NCBI GenBank assembly: GCA_009783055.1
Contig: WRHW01000003.1
Span: 1-64,000, forward strand
DNA length: 64,000 bases
Origin: Holophagaceae bacterium
GTDB lineage: Bacteria > Acidobacteriota > Holophagae > Holophagales > Holophagaceae
Reading direction: 5' to 3'
Position numbers and translations under genes: made by a program. The notes beneath the pieces were generated by a model. It worked only from the letters and a program-made list of their open reading frames with translations. It had not been told where the DNA came from and ran no database searches. Position 1 is the first letter of the stretch; each line of letters starts with the position of its first letter. This document shows, one piece after another, positions 45,970 through 53,496 of this stretch.

Positions 45970-46892
45970 TTTGAAACGCCCTCCACGGCAAAGCTTAGTG
46001 CTGTTTGTGATGAATGTTTGTAGTGGTCTTGCTTGGACTTGTTTTTTGTTTTGCGGGACTTATCTTGATAAAGCACTTCTCCATTATATTCAATAGCAAG
46101 CCCGGAGCGTCGAAGACCTATTTTGTAGTAATCAGGGTTAATGTCAATTCCAATCGCCTTTCTCCCTAATCGATTTGCAACAGCCGAAGTTGTGAATGAA
46201 CCACTGAAAGGGTCTAATACTATTTCCCCAGTATTGCTAGAAACCAGAATTATTCTTTCCAATAGAGATTCAGGCTTCTGACTTGGATGGTTTTCATATT
46301 CCTTCATTTTGTAGCGTACACGATTGAATTTCCAAACATTTCCTGGAACTTTCGTTGTACTATATGGCTGAGGAGGGGACTTCCTATAATCAATTAGATT
46401 ACGCTTTGCCCCAGTTTTTGCCTCAATCATAACATCCTTGTAGTTAAATGTATAATTAACATTCTCATTGTGGGTAATCATTAATATTGGCTCATAAAGA
46501 GAACCAAATTTTGCCTTGGATTGAACACCCGATGAATCATAAACCCAAACTATTCGATTGATTACATAATAATTTTCGTCAACATATCTATCTAAGGCGG
46601 GCATAAATTGGGTTGAGGACATGAAATACATCGTTCCACCATGTTTTAAGACCCGCATACATTCGTCAATCCATTTTCTACTCCACAATAGGTAGTCATC
46701 AATGTTTGAATATGTGTCCTTCGTGATGCCAAAGTCTTTTCCTAATCCATAAGGTGGGTCGGCAAAAATCAAATCAATTGAATTGGACTTAATTTTTTTA
46801 AGCACAGAAAGGGAATCCCCCAATATTACACATGAAGTATGATTGCATTGCTTTTCAAGACCGTCCATGTTGGAAAAAATATTTTGAAACAT
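45966..46892 (-). CDS. Type II DNA methyltransferase (beta class, N4/N6)
   Basis: A 308-aa adenine-N6 or cytosine-N4 methylase. Motif IV DPPY is at residues 45-48, and motif I DPFSGS at 226-231 with HPSQKP at 201-206, the order of the beta class. It protects DNA against the coupled endonuclease. Low GC. The methylase lies first in the two-gene unit, which allows protection before cutting. Recognition sequence cannot be read. Confidence 0.92.
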   Translation of the reverse strand: MFQNIFSNMDGLEKQCNHTSCVILGDSLSVLKKIKSNSIDLIFADPPYGLGKDFGITKDTYSNIDDYLLWSRKWIDECMRVLKHGGTMYFMSSTQFMPALDRYVDENYYVINRIVWVYDSSGVQSKAKFGSLYEPILMITHNENVNYTFNYKDVMIEAKTGAKRNLIDYRKSPPQPYSTTKVPGNVWKFNRVRYKMKEYENHPSQKPESLLERIILVSSNTGEIVLDPFSGSFTTSAVANRLGRKAIGIDINPDYYKIGLRRSGLAIEYNGEVLYQDKSRKTKNKSKQDHYKHSSQTALSFAVEGVSN

Positions 46893-47148
46893 ACAAACCT
46901 GCCTGATTAGTGTTTGATGAATGGGTATCGTTGACTAAGCTACTTTTCTTTGAGCCTTGGAAACATTGCTAACTCATATGCTTGGGATCGACGTAGCCGT
47001 AAATTGTCCACATCGTGAAAGCATACCTAATATTACAGGTTTTTCACTGGTTCTGCTACTTGCCACTTTTTTTCATTCTGCTTTGGATGTTGGCTCCTAA
47101 ATCTGGTAGTCTAATGCTGGTATGATACATGTCAGGGAGGTTATCGCT

Positions 47149-47853
47149 ATGAAAATTGCCCCGTGCTTTGTGGTTTCCGTTCTGCTATTTACGCTCGCCT
47201 GCCGAAACCCAGAGTATAAGGCGCACCAACGATCCACTCCTACATTGACAGTAAACGTCAGCATTAAAACAGTGGCTGGTGCATCTGGTCTTGAAAGAGA
47301 GCTTGCGGCGGCTCTGAGGGCAAGGCTGGCAACATTGGTGACTGTTGTGCCTGAAGATGTTGAGCCACCAAACGATGCTTTGGTTCTCAATGTCGAGATA
47401 GATGGCATCAGCCAAGCGCAAGTTTCTCCCCTGGCGGTAGGGGCAGTGGCGGGTACGGCAGTTGGAGTCATGGCCGCATCCAGTAGCAGAAGTAATGTTG
47501 GTAGCGGGGGTTTATTTTCCTTGCTCGAAGGGCTTGTATGGGGACTGAATATTGCGTCCGAAGTACATGCTGGCCAGCAAAGAAAAGCTATGATGCTGGG
47601 CTACGTCCCCCCCAAAATCAAGGGGTTAATCACGATGGGCGGTGCTGGGCAACCTAGATCGGTATATATTGAGCGGATCAGCAGTAAGGCTATTATCAAT
47701 GAGATGCAACCTTTGCGGGAGAGCGAACGCTATGACCAGTCTTACTTAAATGATGAGTTGGCTCGCGCATTTGCCAGTGCTGTTTCTATAAAACTGCAAC
47801 GCAAGTTCGGCTGGCCAGCCAAGAATACAGCATCCTGGTATGCACCAGTGTGA
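47149..47853 (+). CDS. Lipoprotein of unknown function
   Basis: A 234-aa protein with a lipobox LFTLAC near residue 18, so outer- or inner-membrane lipoprotein. The middle has a glycine/alanine hydrophobic patch (VGAVAGTAVGVMAASSS) reminiscent of glycine-zipper segments, and before it a strand-rich domain (ALVLNVEIDGISQAQ). Not recognised. The ATG at 47149 follows GGGAGG. A stand-alone gene: the 256-bp gap upstream holds nothing I can assign, and a MITE follows. Confidence 0.65.
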   Translation: MKIAPCFVVSVLLFTLACRNPEYKAHQRSTPTLTVNVSIKTVAGASGLERELAAALRARLATLVTVVPEDVEPPNDALVLNVEIDGISQAQVSPLAVGAVAGTAVGVMAASSSRSNVGSGGLFSLLEGLVWGLNIASEVHAGQQRKAMMLGYVPPKIKGLITMGGAGQPRSVYIERISSKAIINEMQPLRESERYDQSYLNDELARAFASAVSIKLQRKFGWPAKNTASWYAPV

Positions 47854-47887
47854 TAGCTTAAACACTCCACCATCGTTGTGTGTTTAA

Positions 47888-48139
47888 TACTAAGTTGCGT
47901 TCAAAGGACTTTGAACGCAAAACGCCATAATGAACCTGACGTAGCAACCAAACAAACAGCGATTTGAAAGGACAAAATGGAAGAAAAGTCAGCGTGACTG
48001 CCTCGTGTATCCGAGCATAGCGAAGGATACCGAGAGAGTTTTTGCAAACACGAGCAAAGCCCGTATTTCCAAAAACTTGCGAGTGCCGCTGTCGCGTCCC
48101 CCTCATACCAAGGTGCGATCTGTTGATCGCAACTTGGTA
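47888..48139 (+). mobile_element. MITE-like non-autonomous element, copy 3
   Basis: The longest copy (252 bp), flanked by TAA direct repeats (47885-47887 and 48140-48142). Ends are TACTAAGTTGC and GCAACTTGGTA inverted; the left end forms GCGTTCAA/TTGAACGC and the right end GATCGCAAC-type hairpins. About 48038-48079 matches copy 2. It ends 14 bp before the stop codon of the CoaE-TldD gene, which runs toward it. Confidence 0.7.
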
Positions 48140-48153
48140 TAAGACACCTTTTA

Positions 48154-50226
48154 TTAGGCCGTCCCCCCTACAACCAGTGCTGGACAAAGTATAGTCGGTA
48201 GGGCATCTGAAACTGGGACACCTTGGCCGTCCTTGCCACAGGTTCCTATGTCGAAGTGTTCCAGATCGTTGCCAATTCTGGTCAACTGTTTGAGCACTTC
48301 TGGCCCACACCCGGATAGGGTGGCATTTTTTATCTGGTAGGCGATTTTGCCATTTTCTACCCAATATCCTTCTGTCACTTGAAATACAAAGTTGCCGGTG
48401 ACAGTATCCACCTGCCCTCCCCCCATGTGCTTCACTAGAAGCCCTTTGTCAAGGCTCTGCAATATATCCTCGGGGTTTTCTTTTCCGGGGGCAAGGAAGG
48501 TATTTCGCATCCTCGGAATTGGGATGTGGCGGTAGCTGTCGCGTCTGCCGTTGCCTGTGGGTTCAGTTTCCATTTGCTTAGCAGTCTTGCGGGATTGGAG
48601 GTAGTTCTTGAGAATGCCATTTTCGATCAATACAATCCGTTGCGATGGCAAGCCCTCATCATCAATTGACTGTGAGCCTCGCTTGCTTGGCAAGGTGCCA
48701 TCGTCGATAATCGTAACTCCCTGTGCCGCAACTTGCTCTCCTAACATGCCAGCAAAAGCACTCATGCCTGTTAGGGCTAAGTCGGCCTCGAGTCCGTGGC
48801 CACAGGCTTCGTGGATCATTGTCCCACCTGCGCTACTTGAAAGCACGACTGGGAATGTACCAGCGGGAGCAGGTTTTGCATCCAGAGCCAAAACTGCCAG
48901 GCGCACCGCCTCTTTTGCAGTGCGCTCCACTGCTTCATCTGAAAAAAGCTCAAATCCACGCGATTCGCCCAGCACTTGGTACCCCGTTTCTATCTGGTCG
49001 CCCTCGGCGGCTGTTACGCTAATTCTCAAAACGCTTTGGACACGATAGTCTGATGTCAAGCGGGCACGCAATGACTCCCCTACCCTTTCCACATGTGCAT
49101 TCCAAACACACTGCGTACTATCTCCATACCCCACGGATACCTGACGGAGTGCCCCTTCGCGCAAAGTTTTTCCATGATCGCGTGCTAAAGCCTCTGCAGT
49201 CCTCACAACAGACACCTTTTCTCCGATAGGAACTTCGGCAGGGTCTTTTTCAATAGGACAAGGTGATGGGTAGTTTACAATTTCTAATGCCGAGCAGTGA
49301 ATGGCCTCACCATTACCTGGGGAGGCAAGTTCTGTAGCAACGTCTACCAGCTCGGTCACACTGGGTGCTATCAAATCAGCAAAGCGAGTTGTTTCGCCAT
49401 CCATCAACCGGATGCTGACTCCAAATGTCTCTGTGGCCAATACATCTTCCATTCGACCATCATCCATACCCAATCGACAGGCTCTGCGTTGTTCTATAAA
49501 AACTTCGCCATAGTCTCCGCCTTTGGTAAGCAGGGTATTTAGGACTGTTTGGAGTTGTTCGGCGGTATAGGGACATGTCATGGTATTGCTCCTGATTGTT
49601 TGGCGCACCGATTTCCATTTTGCCAGAATATCTTTTTCGGCGCATTCAAGTTGTTCATCGAGACAACGACCATCGGCAATAATGAGTAAATCACAATGTA
49701 ATACCTTTTCTGCGATTGTGGACTGAGAATTTATCCTTGATATTATGGCGGGTCTATCTAGCCCATCCCGTTGTCTGACTCTTTCTATTCTTTGCTCTTC
49801 TGGTGCATCCACAACCCATAGAGCATCAAATGAATGTCCCTTCCCGATCTCAATCCAGAGAGCCGCTTCCAGCACTACCCCCTTTGTGGATGTAGGTAGT
49901 TCTGCAACCTTCTTTTGTATTTCTCTCTCAATCAGTGGGTGCATTATGGCTTCCAGTTTTCTGCGGAGTAAGGGATTGGAAAATACTTTGGAGGCAAGTG
50001 AGGAGCGATCTAAATTGCCACTGCAATCTAATATTTCTGCCCCAAAGGCTCTCGTAATCTCATCCAGACCACTTGTTCCTAGCCCAACTACTTCCCTTGA
50101 GATTTGATCTGCGTCTATGACTACCCAGCCACGTTCTTGCAAGATTACTCCAACAGTGCTTTTTCCGGAAGCAATGCCTCCAGTGAGGCCGATGACTGGA
50201 AAGGGTGTTGATAAATAATCATACAT
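48154..50226 (-). CDS. Fused dephospho-CoA kinase and TldD protease
   Basis: A 690-aa open frame with two complete enzymes. Residues 1-215 are dephospho-CoA kinase (CoaE): P-loop GLTGGIASGKST, then DADQISREVV and HPLIE. Residues 216-690 are TldD, the metalloprotease that with TldE processes peptides: SSAGGTMIHEACGHGLEADLA holds the HExxxH zinc motif. TldD starts at an in-frame ATG (49579-49581) preceded by AGGAG with 7-nt spacing. So TldD may be made alone as well as in the fusion. The fusion is unusual because the functions are unrelated; loss of the CoaE stop is the simplest explanation. TldE is not in the window. No ribosome-binding site is seen before the CoaE start. Confidence 0.88.
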   Translation of the reverse strand: MYDYLSTPFPVIGLTGGIASGKSTVGVILQERGWVVIDADQISREVVGLGTSGLDEITRAFGAEILDCSGNLDRSSLASKVFSNPLLRRKLEAIMHPLIEREIQKKVAELPTSTKGVVLEAALWIEIGKGHSFDALWVVDAPEEQRIERVRQRDGLDRPAIISRINSQSTIAEKVLHCDLLIIADGRCLDEQLECAEKDILAKWKSVRQTIRSNTMTCPYTAEQLQTVLNTLLTKGGDYGEVFIEQRRACRLGMDDGRMEDVLATETFGVSIRLMDGETTRFADLIAPSVTELVDVATELASPGNGEAIHCSALEIVNYPSPCPIEKDPAEVPIGEKVSVVRTAEALARDHGKTLREGALRQVSVGYGDSTQCVWNAHVERVGESLRARLTSDYRVQSVLRISVTAAEGDQIETGYQVLGESRGFELFSDEAVERTAKEAVRLAVLALDAKPAPAGTFPVVLSSSAGGTMIHEACGHGLEADLALTGMSAFAGMLGEQVAAQGVTIIDDGTLPSKRGSQSIDDEGLPSQRIVLIENGILKNYLQSRKTAKQMETEPTGNGRRDSYRHIPIPRMRNTFLAPGKENPEDILQSLDKGLLVKHMGGGQVDTVTGNFVFQVTEGYWVENGKIAYQIKNATLSGCGPEVLKQLTRIGNDLEHFDIGTCGKDGQGVPVSDALPTILCPALVVGGTA
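49589..49593 (-). promoter_or_regulatory. Internal ribosome-binding site before TldD
   Basis: AGGAG on the minus strand, 7 nt before the internal ATG at 49581. It decides whether TldD (475 aa, the normal length) is initiated independently of CoaE. Confidence 0.6.
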
Positions 50227-50268
50227 TCAATTATGTTAAACTTATTTCGTTTGAAAAAGGGAGAGTGC

Positions 50269-50661
50269 ATGTCATTCAAAGATGATTTTAAGGGCTTTAT
50301 CACTAGGGGAAACGTTGTCGACCTGGCAATCGCAGTGGTTGTGGGTGGTGCGTTTGGAAAGATCGTTACTGCATTAGTTCAGGGAATCATCATGCCGGCG
50401 ATCAGTCTCATGCTACCCAACACTGAGTGGCATGAATGGACACTCGGCCCTTTCCAAGTAGGTATGTTACTTGGCTCCATCGTTGATTTTTTATTAATTT
50501 CTCTTGCTATTTTCCTAGTGCTCGTAAAGGGCTTTAGTGCCATAAATAATTTGAGGAATCGGCCAGAAGAGGTTCCAACTACAAAGGCTTGCCCATATTG
50601 CCTTGAGACGATACAGCTTGGTGCCAAAAAATGTAGGTTTTGCGCCAGTAGCCTGGAATAA
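50269..50661 (+). CDS. mscL: MscL mechanosensitive channel with C-terminal zinc ribbon
   Basis: A 130-aa large-conductance channel that releases solutes under osmotic downshock. The first helix carries GNVVDLAIAVVVGGAFGKIVTALV and the second LLISLAIFLVLVKG, both standard. The usual cytoplasmic helix is replaced by a zinc ribbon, CPYCLETIQLGAKKCRFC, with two CxxC pairs. The ATG at 50269 is chosen for GGGAGAG upstream. It is divergent from the CoaE-TldD gene with only 42 bp between, so the promoters must overlap. Confidence 0.92.
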   Translation: MSFKDDFKGFITRGNVVDLAIAVVVGGAFGKIVTALVQGIIMPAISLMLPNTEWHEWTLGPFQVGMLLGSIVDFLLISLAIFLVLVKGFSAINNLRNRPEEVPTTKACPYCLETIQLGAKKCRFCASSLE

Positions 50662-50706
50662 GACGATTTGTTTCTCAATTCTAAGGATGTCAAAAAATGG
50701 CCTAGA

Positions 50707-51222
50707 CTATTCCCATGAGAAATGGAGAAAAAACTTTTCGTTGAATGAACTTGCTTCAGTTGTATCCACAATAAAGTATATGATTTTTGTTTGACTACTC
50801 TTGTTTGTGTAGCTAGCTTCTGGGTCAAATTTGGGCACCAGATTTTGCAACATTTCTCTCTCGTAATTTCCCCACTTATTCACTGTTTTTACTTCAAACC
50901 ATCCTTCATGTTGAGCCTTTAGCCTAACTTTTACCGTTCTTCCGCTTGGCACTGTTGCCTGGAAGGCACTCCATCCAGCTAAATTTTTTATTTGGTCGCT
51001 CACAATGCAATCTCCTTCTGGCAACGCAACTGTAGGAGGCATAGCCTTTCTGGAAGTGATTCGCGTCATTGCATCGACGCTGGATGTGTATGACCATGAA
51101 GCCGGATCTAAATAACCTGGAGGCAATGGGGCATTTACTGTAGGCAGTGATGTAGCCTCAATCACTTGTAGTTGTCCCTGCAGGCCAACAAAAGCAAAGA
51201 TGGGGGAGAGAATGGCGAGCAC
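50707..51222 (-). CDS. Exported protein of unknown function
   Basis: A 171-aa protein beginning with a short hydrophobic signal-like segment (MLAILSPIFAFVGLQG). The GTG at 51222 is chosen because AGGAGGT lies just upstream. The body has strand-like stretches (WSAFQATVPSGRTVKVRLKA, EGWFEVKTVNKWG, KIIYFIVDTT). No family recognised. It follows trmB by 37 bp on the same strand and may be co-transcribed. Confidence 0.6.
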   Translation of the reverse strand: MLAILSPIFAFVGLQGQLQVIEATSLPTVNAPLPPGYLDPASWSYTSSVDAMTRITSRKAMPPTVALPEGDCIVSDQIKNLAGWSAFQATVPSGRTVKVRLKAQHEGWFEVKTVNKWGNYEREMLQNLVPKFDPEASYTNKSSQTKIIYFIVDTTEASSFNEKFFLHFSWE

Positions 51223-51259
51223 TGTGACCTCCTGTAGAAGAAAAAAATTTGGGGTTGTT

Positions 51260-51895
51260 TCAAAACTTACAAATCATCTGATAAATTATGGCACCGGTAG
51301 CAGACTTTGACACTTCGTACTCTGTCCTAACATTATCTTCTGGCTCCTGCGCGTGTAAATCTAGGTTAATGTGATCGAATTTCATGCCGTACTCGTTCAA
51401 ATGCTGGAGGGTAAATTCAAAAAGTGTTTTGTTATCAGTTTTTAAGTGTATTTCACCGTCGTTCACCAAAATATTTCTATATTTATCTAGAAAATCACAA
51501 TGGGTTAAACGCCTTTTGGCATTGCCCTTTCTCGGCCAAGGGTCTGAAAAATTCAGATAGATGCGGTTGAGTTCACTGGAAGAAAAATATTCCAGCAGGT
51601 TTTCTGCCTCTCCTCGAATTAGTTTCACGTTTGGCCTGGGGCTGGCTATCAATCTTTGCAATGCCCTTAGAGCTACTGAATCATATTTTTCTAACCCAAT
51701 AAAATTTACCTCCGGAAAACTATGAGACATTTCGCAAATAAATTTCCCTTTCCCCATGCCAATTTCCAGGTAAATGGGATGGCTGTTCCCGAAAAAATTT
51801 GCCCAACCCCCCCGGTGCTGTCTTGGCTCAAGAATAATCAACTCTGGGTGCAGTTCCAGCATTTCTCTTGCGTTTGTTATATTGCGGAGTCGCAT
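51260..51895 (-). CDS. trmB: tRNA (guanine-N7-)-methyltransferase
   Basis: A 211-aa SAM-dependent enzyme that makes m7G46 in tRNA. Motifs are IYLEIGMGKGKFI (SAM), FIGLEKYD, LNFSDPWPRKGNAKRRL and the late RTEYE. All match TrmB, and length is usual. Confidence 0.93.
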   Translation of the reverse strand: MRLRNITNAREMLELHPELIILEPRQHRGGWANFFGNSHPIYLEIGMGKGKFICEMSHSFPEVNFIGLEKYDSVALRALQRLIASPRPNVKLIRGEAENLLEYFSSSELNRIYLNFSDPWPRKGNAKRRLTHCDFLDKYRNILVNDGEIHLKTDNKTLFEFTLQHLNEYGMKFDHINLDLHAQEPEDNVRTEYEVSKSATGAIIYQMICKF

Positions 51896-51972
51896 GTGTT
51901 ATTCTTCTCCATGAGAGTATAACATTTCAGCCACAAAACTGAACTGCTATGCCCAATTATGGGGACTTTTTT

Positions 51973-52434
51973 ATGCCATTCGACATTATCAACGGCGATA
52001 TTACAAAAATGAATGTATCTGCTATTGTCAACGCGGCAAATACAAACTTGCTGATGGGAGGTGGTGTTTGTGGTGCGATTTTTATGGCGGCTGGGGCAGA
52101 CGAGCTACAAGTCGCCTGCAATGCTCTTTCCCCAATTAATACTGGAGATGCAGTTATTACAAGTGGGTTTCGCCTGAACGCAAAGTATATCATCCACACT
52201 GCGGGGCCTATTTACCATGATGGAAACCGAGGCGAAGAAACCCTACTTAGGTCTTGCTATATCAACTCCTTAGACTTGGCTCTCAAAAATAATTGCAGGA
52301 GCATAGCATTTCCACTGATCTCAAGCGGCATTTATGGATACCCCAAAGAAGAGGCGTTATCTGTAGCCGAAAGGGCAATCAATGAGTGGCTGGAGCGTAA
52401 TGAAATGGATGTTTCGCTGGTATTGTTCGGTTGA
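51973..52434 (+). CDS. Macrodomain (ADP-ribose-binding) protein
   Basis: A 153-aa stand-alone macrodomain. Motifs are GDITKMNVSAIVNAANTNLLMGGGVCGAIF, the ADP-ribose loop IAFPLISSGIYGYP and ALSVAERAI. Such proteins deacetylate O-acetyl-ADP-ribose or remove ADP-ribose from proteins. It ends at VLFG, shorter than most by the final helix. The ATG at 51973 has GGGGAC upstream. Convergent with the dus gene. Confidence 0.88.
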   Translation: MPFDIINGDITKMNVSAIVNAANTNLLMGGGVCGAIFMAAGADELQVACNALSPINTGDAVITSGFRLNAKYIIHTAGPIYHDGNRGEETLLRSCYINSLDLALKNNCRSIAFPLISSGIYGYPKEEALSVAERAINEWLERNEMDVSLVLFG

Positions 52435-52448
52435 CTCCATAGATAGTT

Positions 52449-53474
52449 TTAGCTTGATAGTCGGGTTGGTATGGATGTCTCAGTGGATTGCAACTGCTTA
52501 CTTGATTGAACCATCAACTCCAATTCTTTCAGGATTTCAGTTGGATGCCCTAGGATATTTAGCTTTTGACGAAAAACAGAGCAGTTAGGTATCCCTTTCG
52601 TAAATAGTCCGCTGAATTTTTTCATTTTATGAAGTGTCTCTTTTTCATCGCACATGCTCATAACTATTTCAAAAAAGCGGATAGTGAGATTAATTTTTTC
52701 TACATGGGAAATGTTTGTAACTTTTGTTAATATTTGTTTGAATATAAAAGGGTTATACATTGCTCCTCTTCCAATCATCACCCCGCTACAACCTGTTTCT
52801 GCCACCATTCTGGTAGCGTCATCTGGTAATATAACGTCTCCGTTGCCAATTATCGGGTAACTCATTCCTAGCTCGACTGCTTTGGCAATAAAACTCCAGT
52901 CTGCCTTGCCTGAGTATTGCTGTGCCCTTGTCCTTGGATGTATGGTGACTGCGGAGATGCCATTGTTTTCATACATCTTCAAAAATTCCAGGTAGTCGCC
53001 GCGACTCTTTTGGGTTTCGTCCCAGCCAATCCGCATTTTAACTGTGACAGGTACAGTAACTGCACTAATAACAGATTTTATACAGTTTTCTGCTTTTAGG
53101 ATGTCTCTCAACATGGCAGAACCAGCCAGGCCACTTGTAATATTTGAGGCCGGGCATCCCATATTAATATCAACGATATTTGCACCTGATTGAGTAGCAA
53201 TTTTGGCCGCCTCTGCCATAGCCTCTGGCCGCGAGCCCACAATCTGAACTGCAAAAGGAAATCCCCCATCACCAGCCAACATTTTTTCTGCTTTGTGGGC
53301 TTTCCTAATAAGTGCTTCGCAGGAAACCATCTCGGAAACTGTAAGGCCCAGGCCACCCACTTCCCTTATGAATATCCTAAAAGCCTGATCTGTGATTTCA
53401 TGTAGCGGTGCCAGAGCCAACGCTGGCTTTACGACTAGCGAGCCAATTGCAAACTCTGACTGTGAAAAATCCAT
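52449..53474 (-). CDS. dusB: tRNA-dihydrouridine synthase (DusB-like)
   Basis: A 341-aa FMN enzyme that reduces uridine in tRNA. Motifs: LALAPLHEITDQAFR, QIVGSRPE, IVDINMGCPAS (catalytic Cys), VPVTVKMRIGW, TIHPRTRAQQYSG, IIGNGDV and GVMIGRGAMYNPF. DusB is the most usual single Dus outside Gammaproteobacteria; the subtype is not proven. The start ATG is 22 bp downstream of the smc stop on the same strand. Confidence 0.88.
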   Translation of the reverse strand: MDFSQSEFAIGSLVVKPALALAPLHEITDQAFRIFIREVGGLGLTVSEMVSCEALIRKAHKAEKMLAGDGGFPFAVQIVGSRPEAMAEAAKIATQSGANIVDINMGCPASNITSGLAGSAMLRDILKAENCIKSVISAVTVPVTVKMRIGWDETQKSRGDYLEFLKMYENNGISAVTIHPRTRAQQYSGKADWSFIAKAVELGMSYPIIGNGDVILPDDATRMVAETGCSGVMIGRGAMYNPFIFKQILTKVTNISHVEKINLTIRFFEIVMSMCDEKETLHKMKKFSGLFTKGIPNCSVFRQKLNILGHPTEILKELELMVQSSKQLQSTETSIPTRLSS

Positions 53475-53496
53475 GGCATCGGTTCTTCAGAAAATA

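Noticed and set aside
47858-48364. A 168-codon minus-strand frame overlapping copy 3 of the MITE and the 3' end of the CoaE-TldD gene
   Set aside because: Runs through a non-coding element and overlaps a confident gene; no ribosome-binding site or domain.
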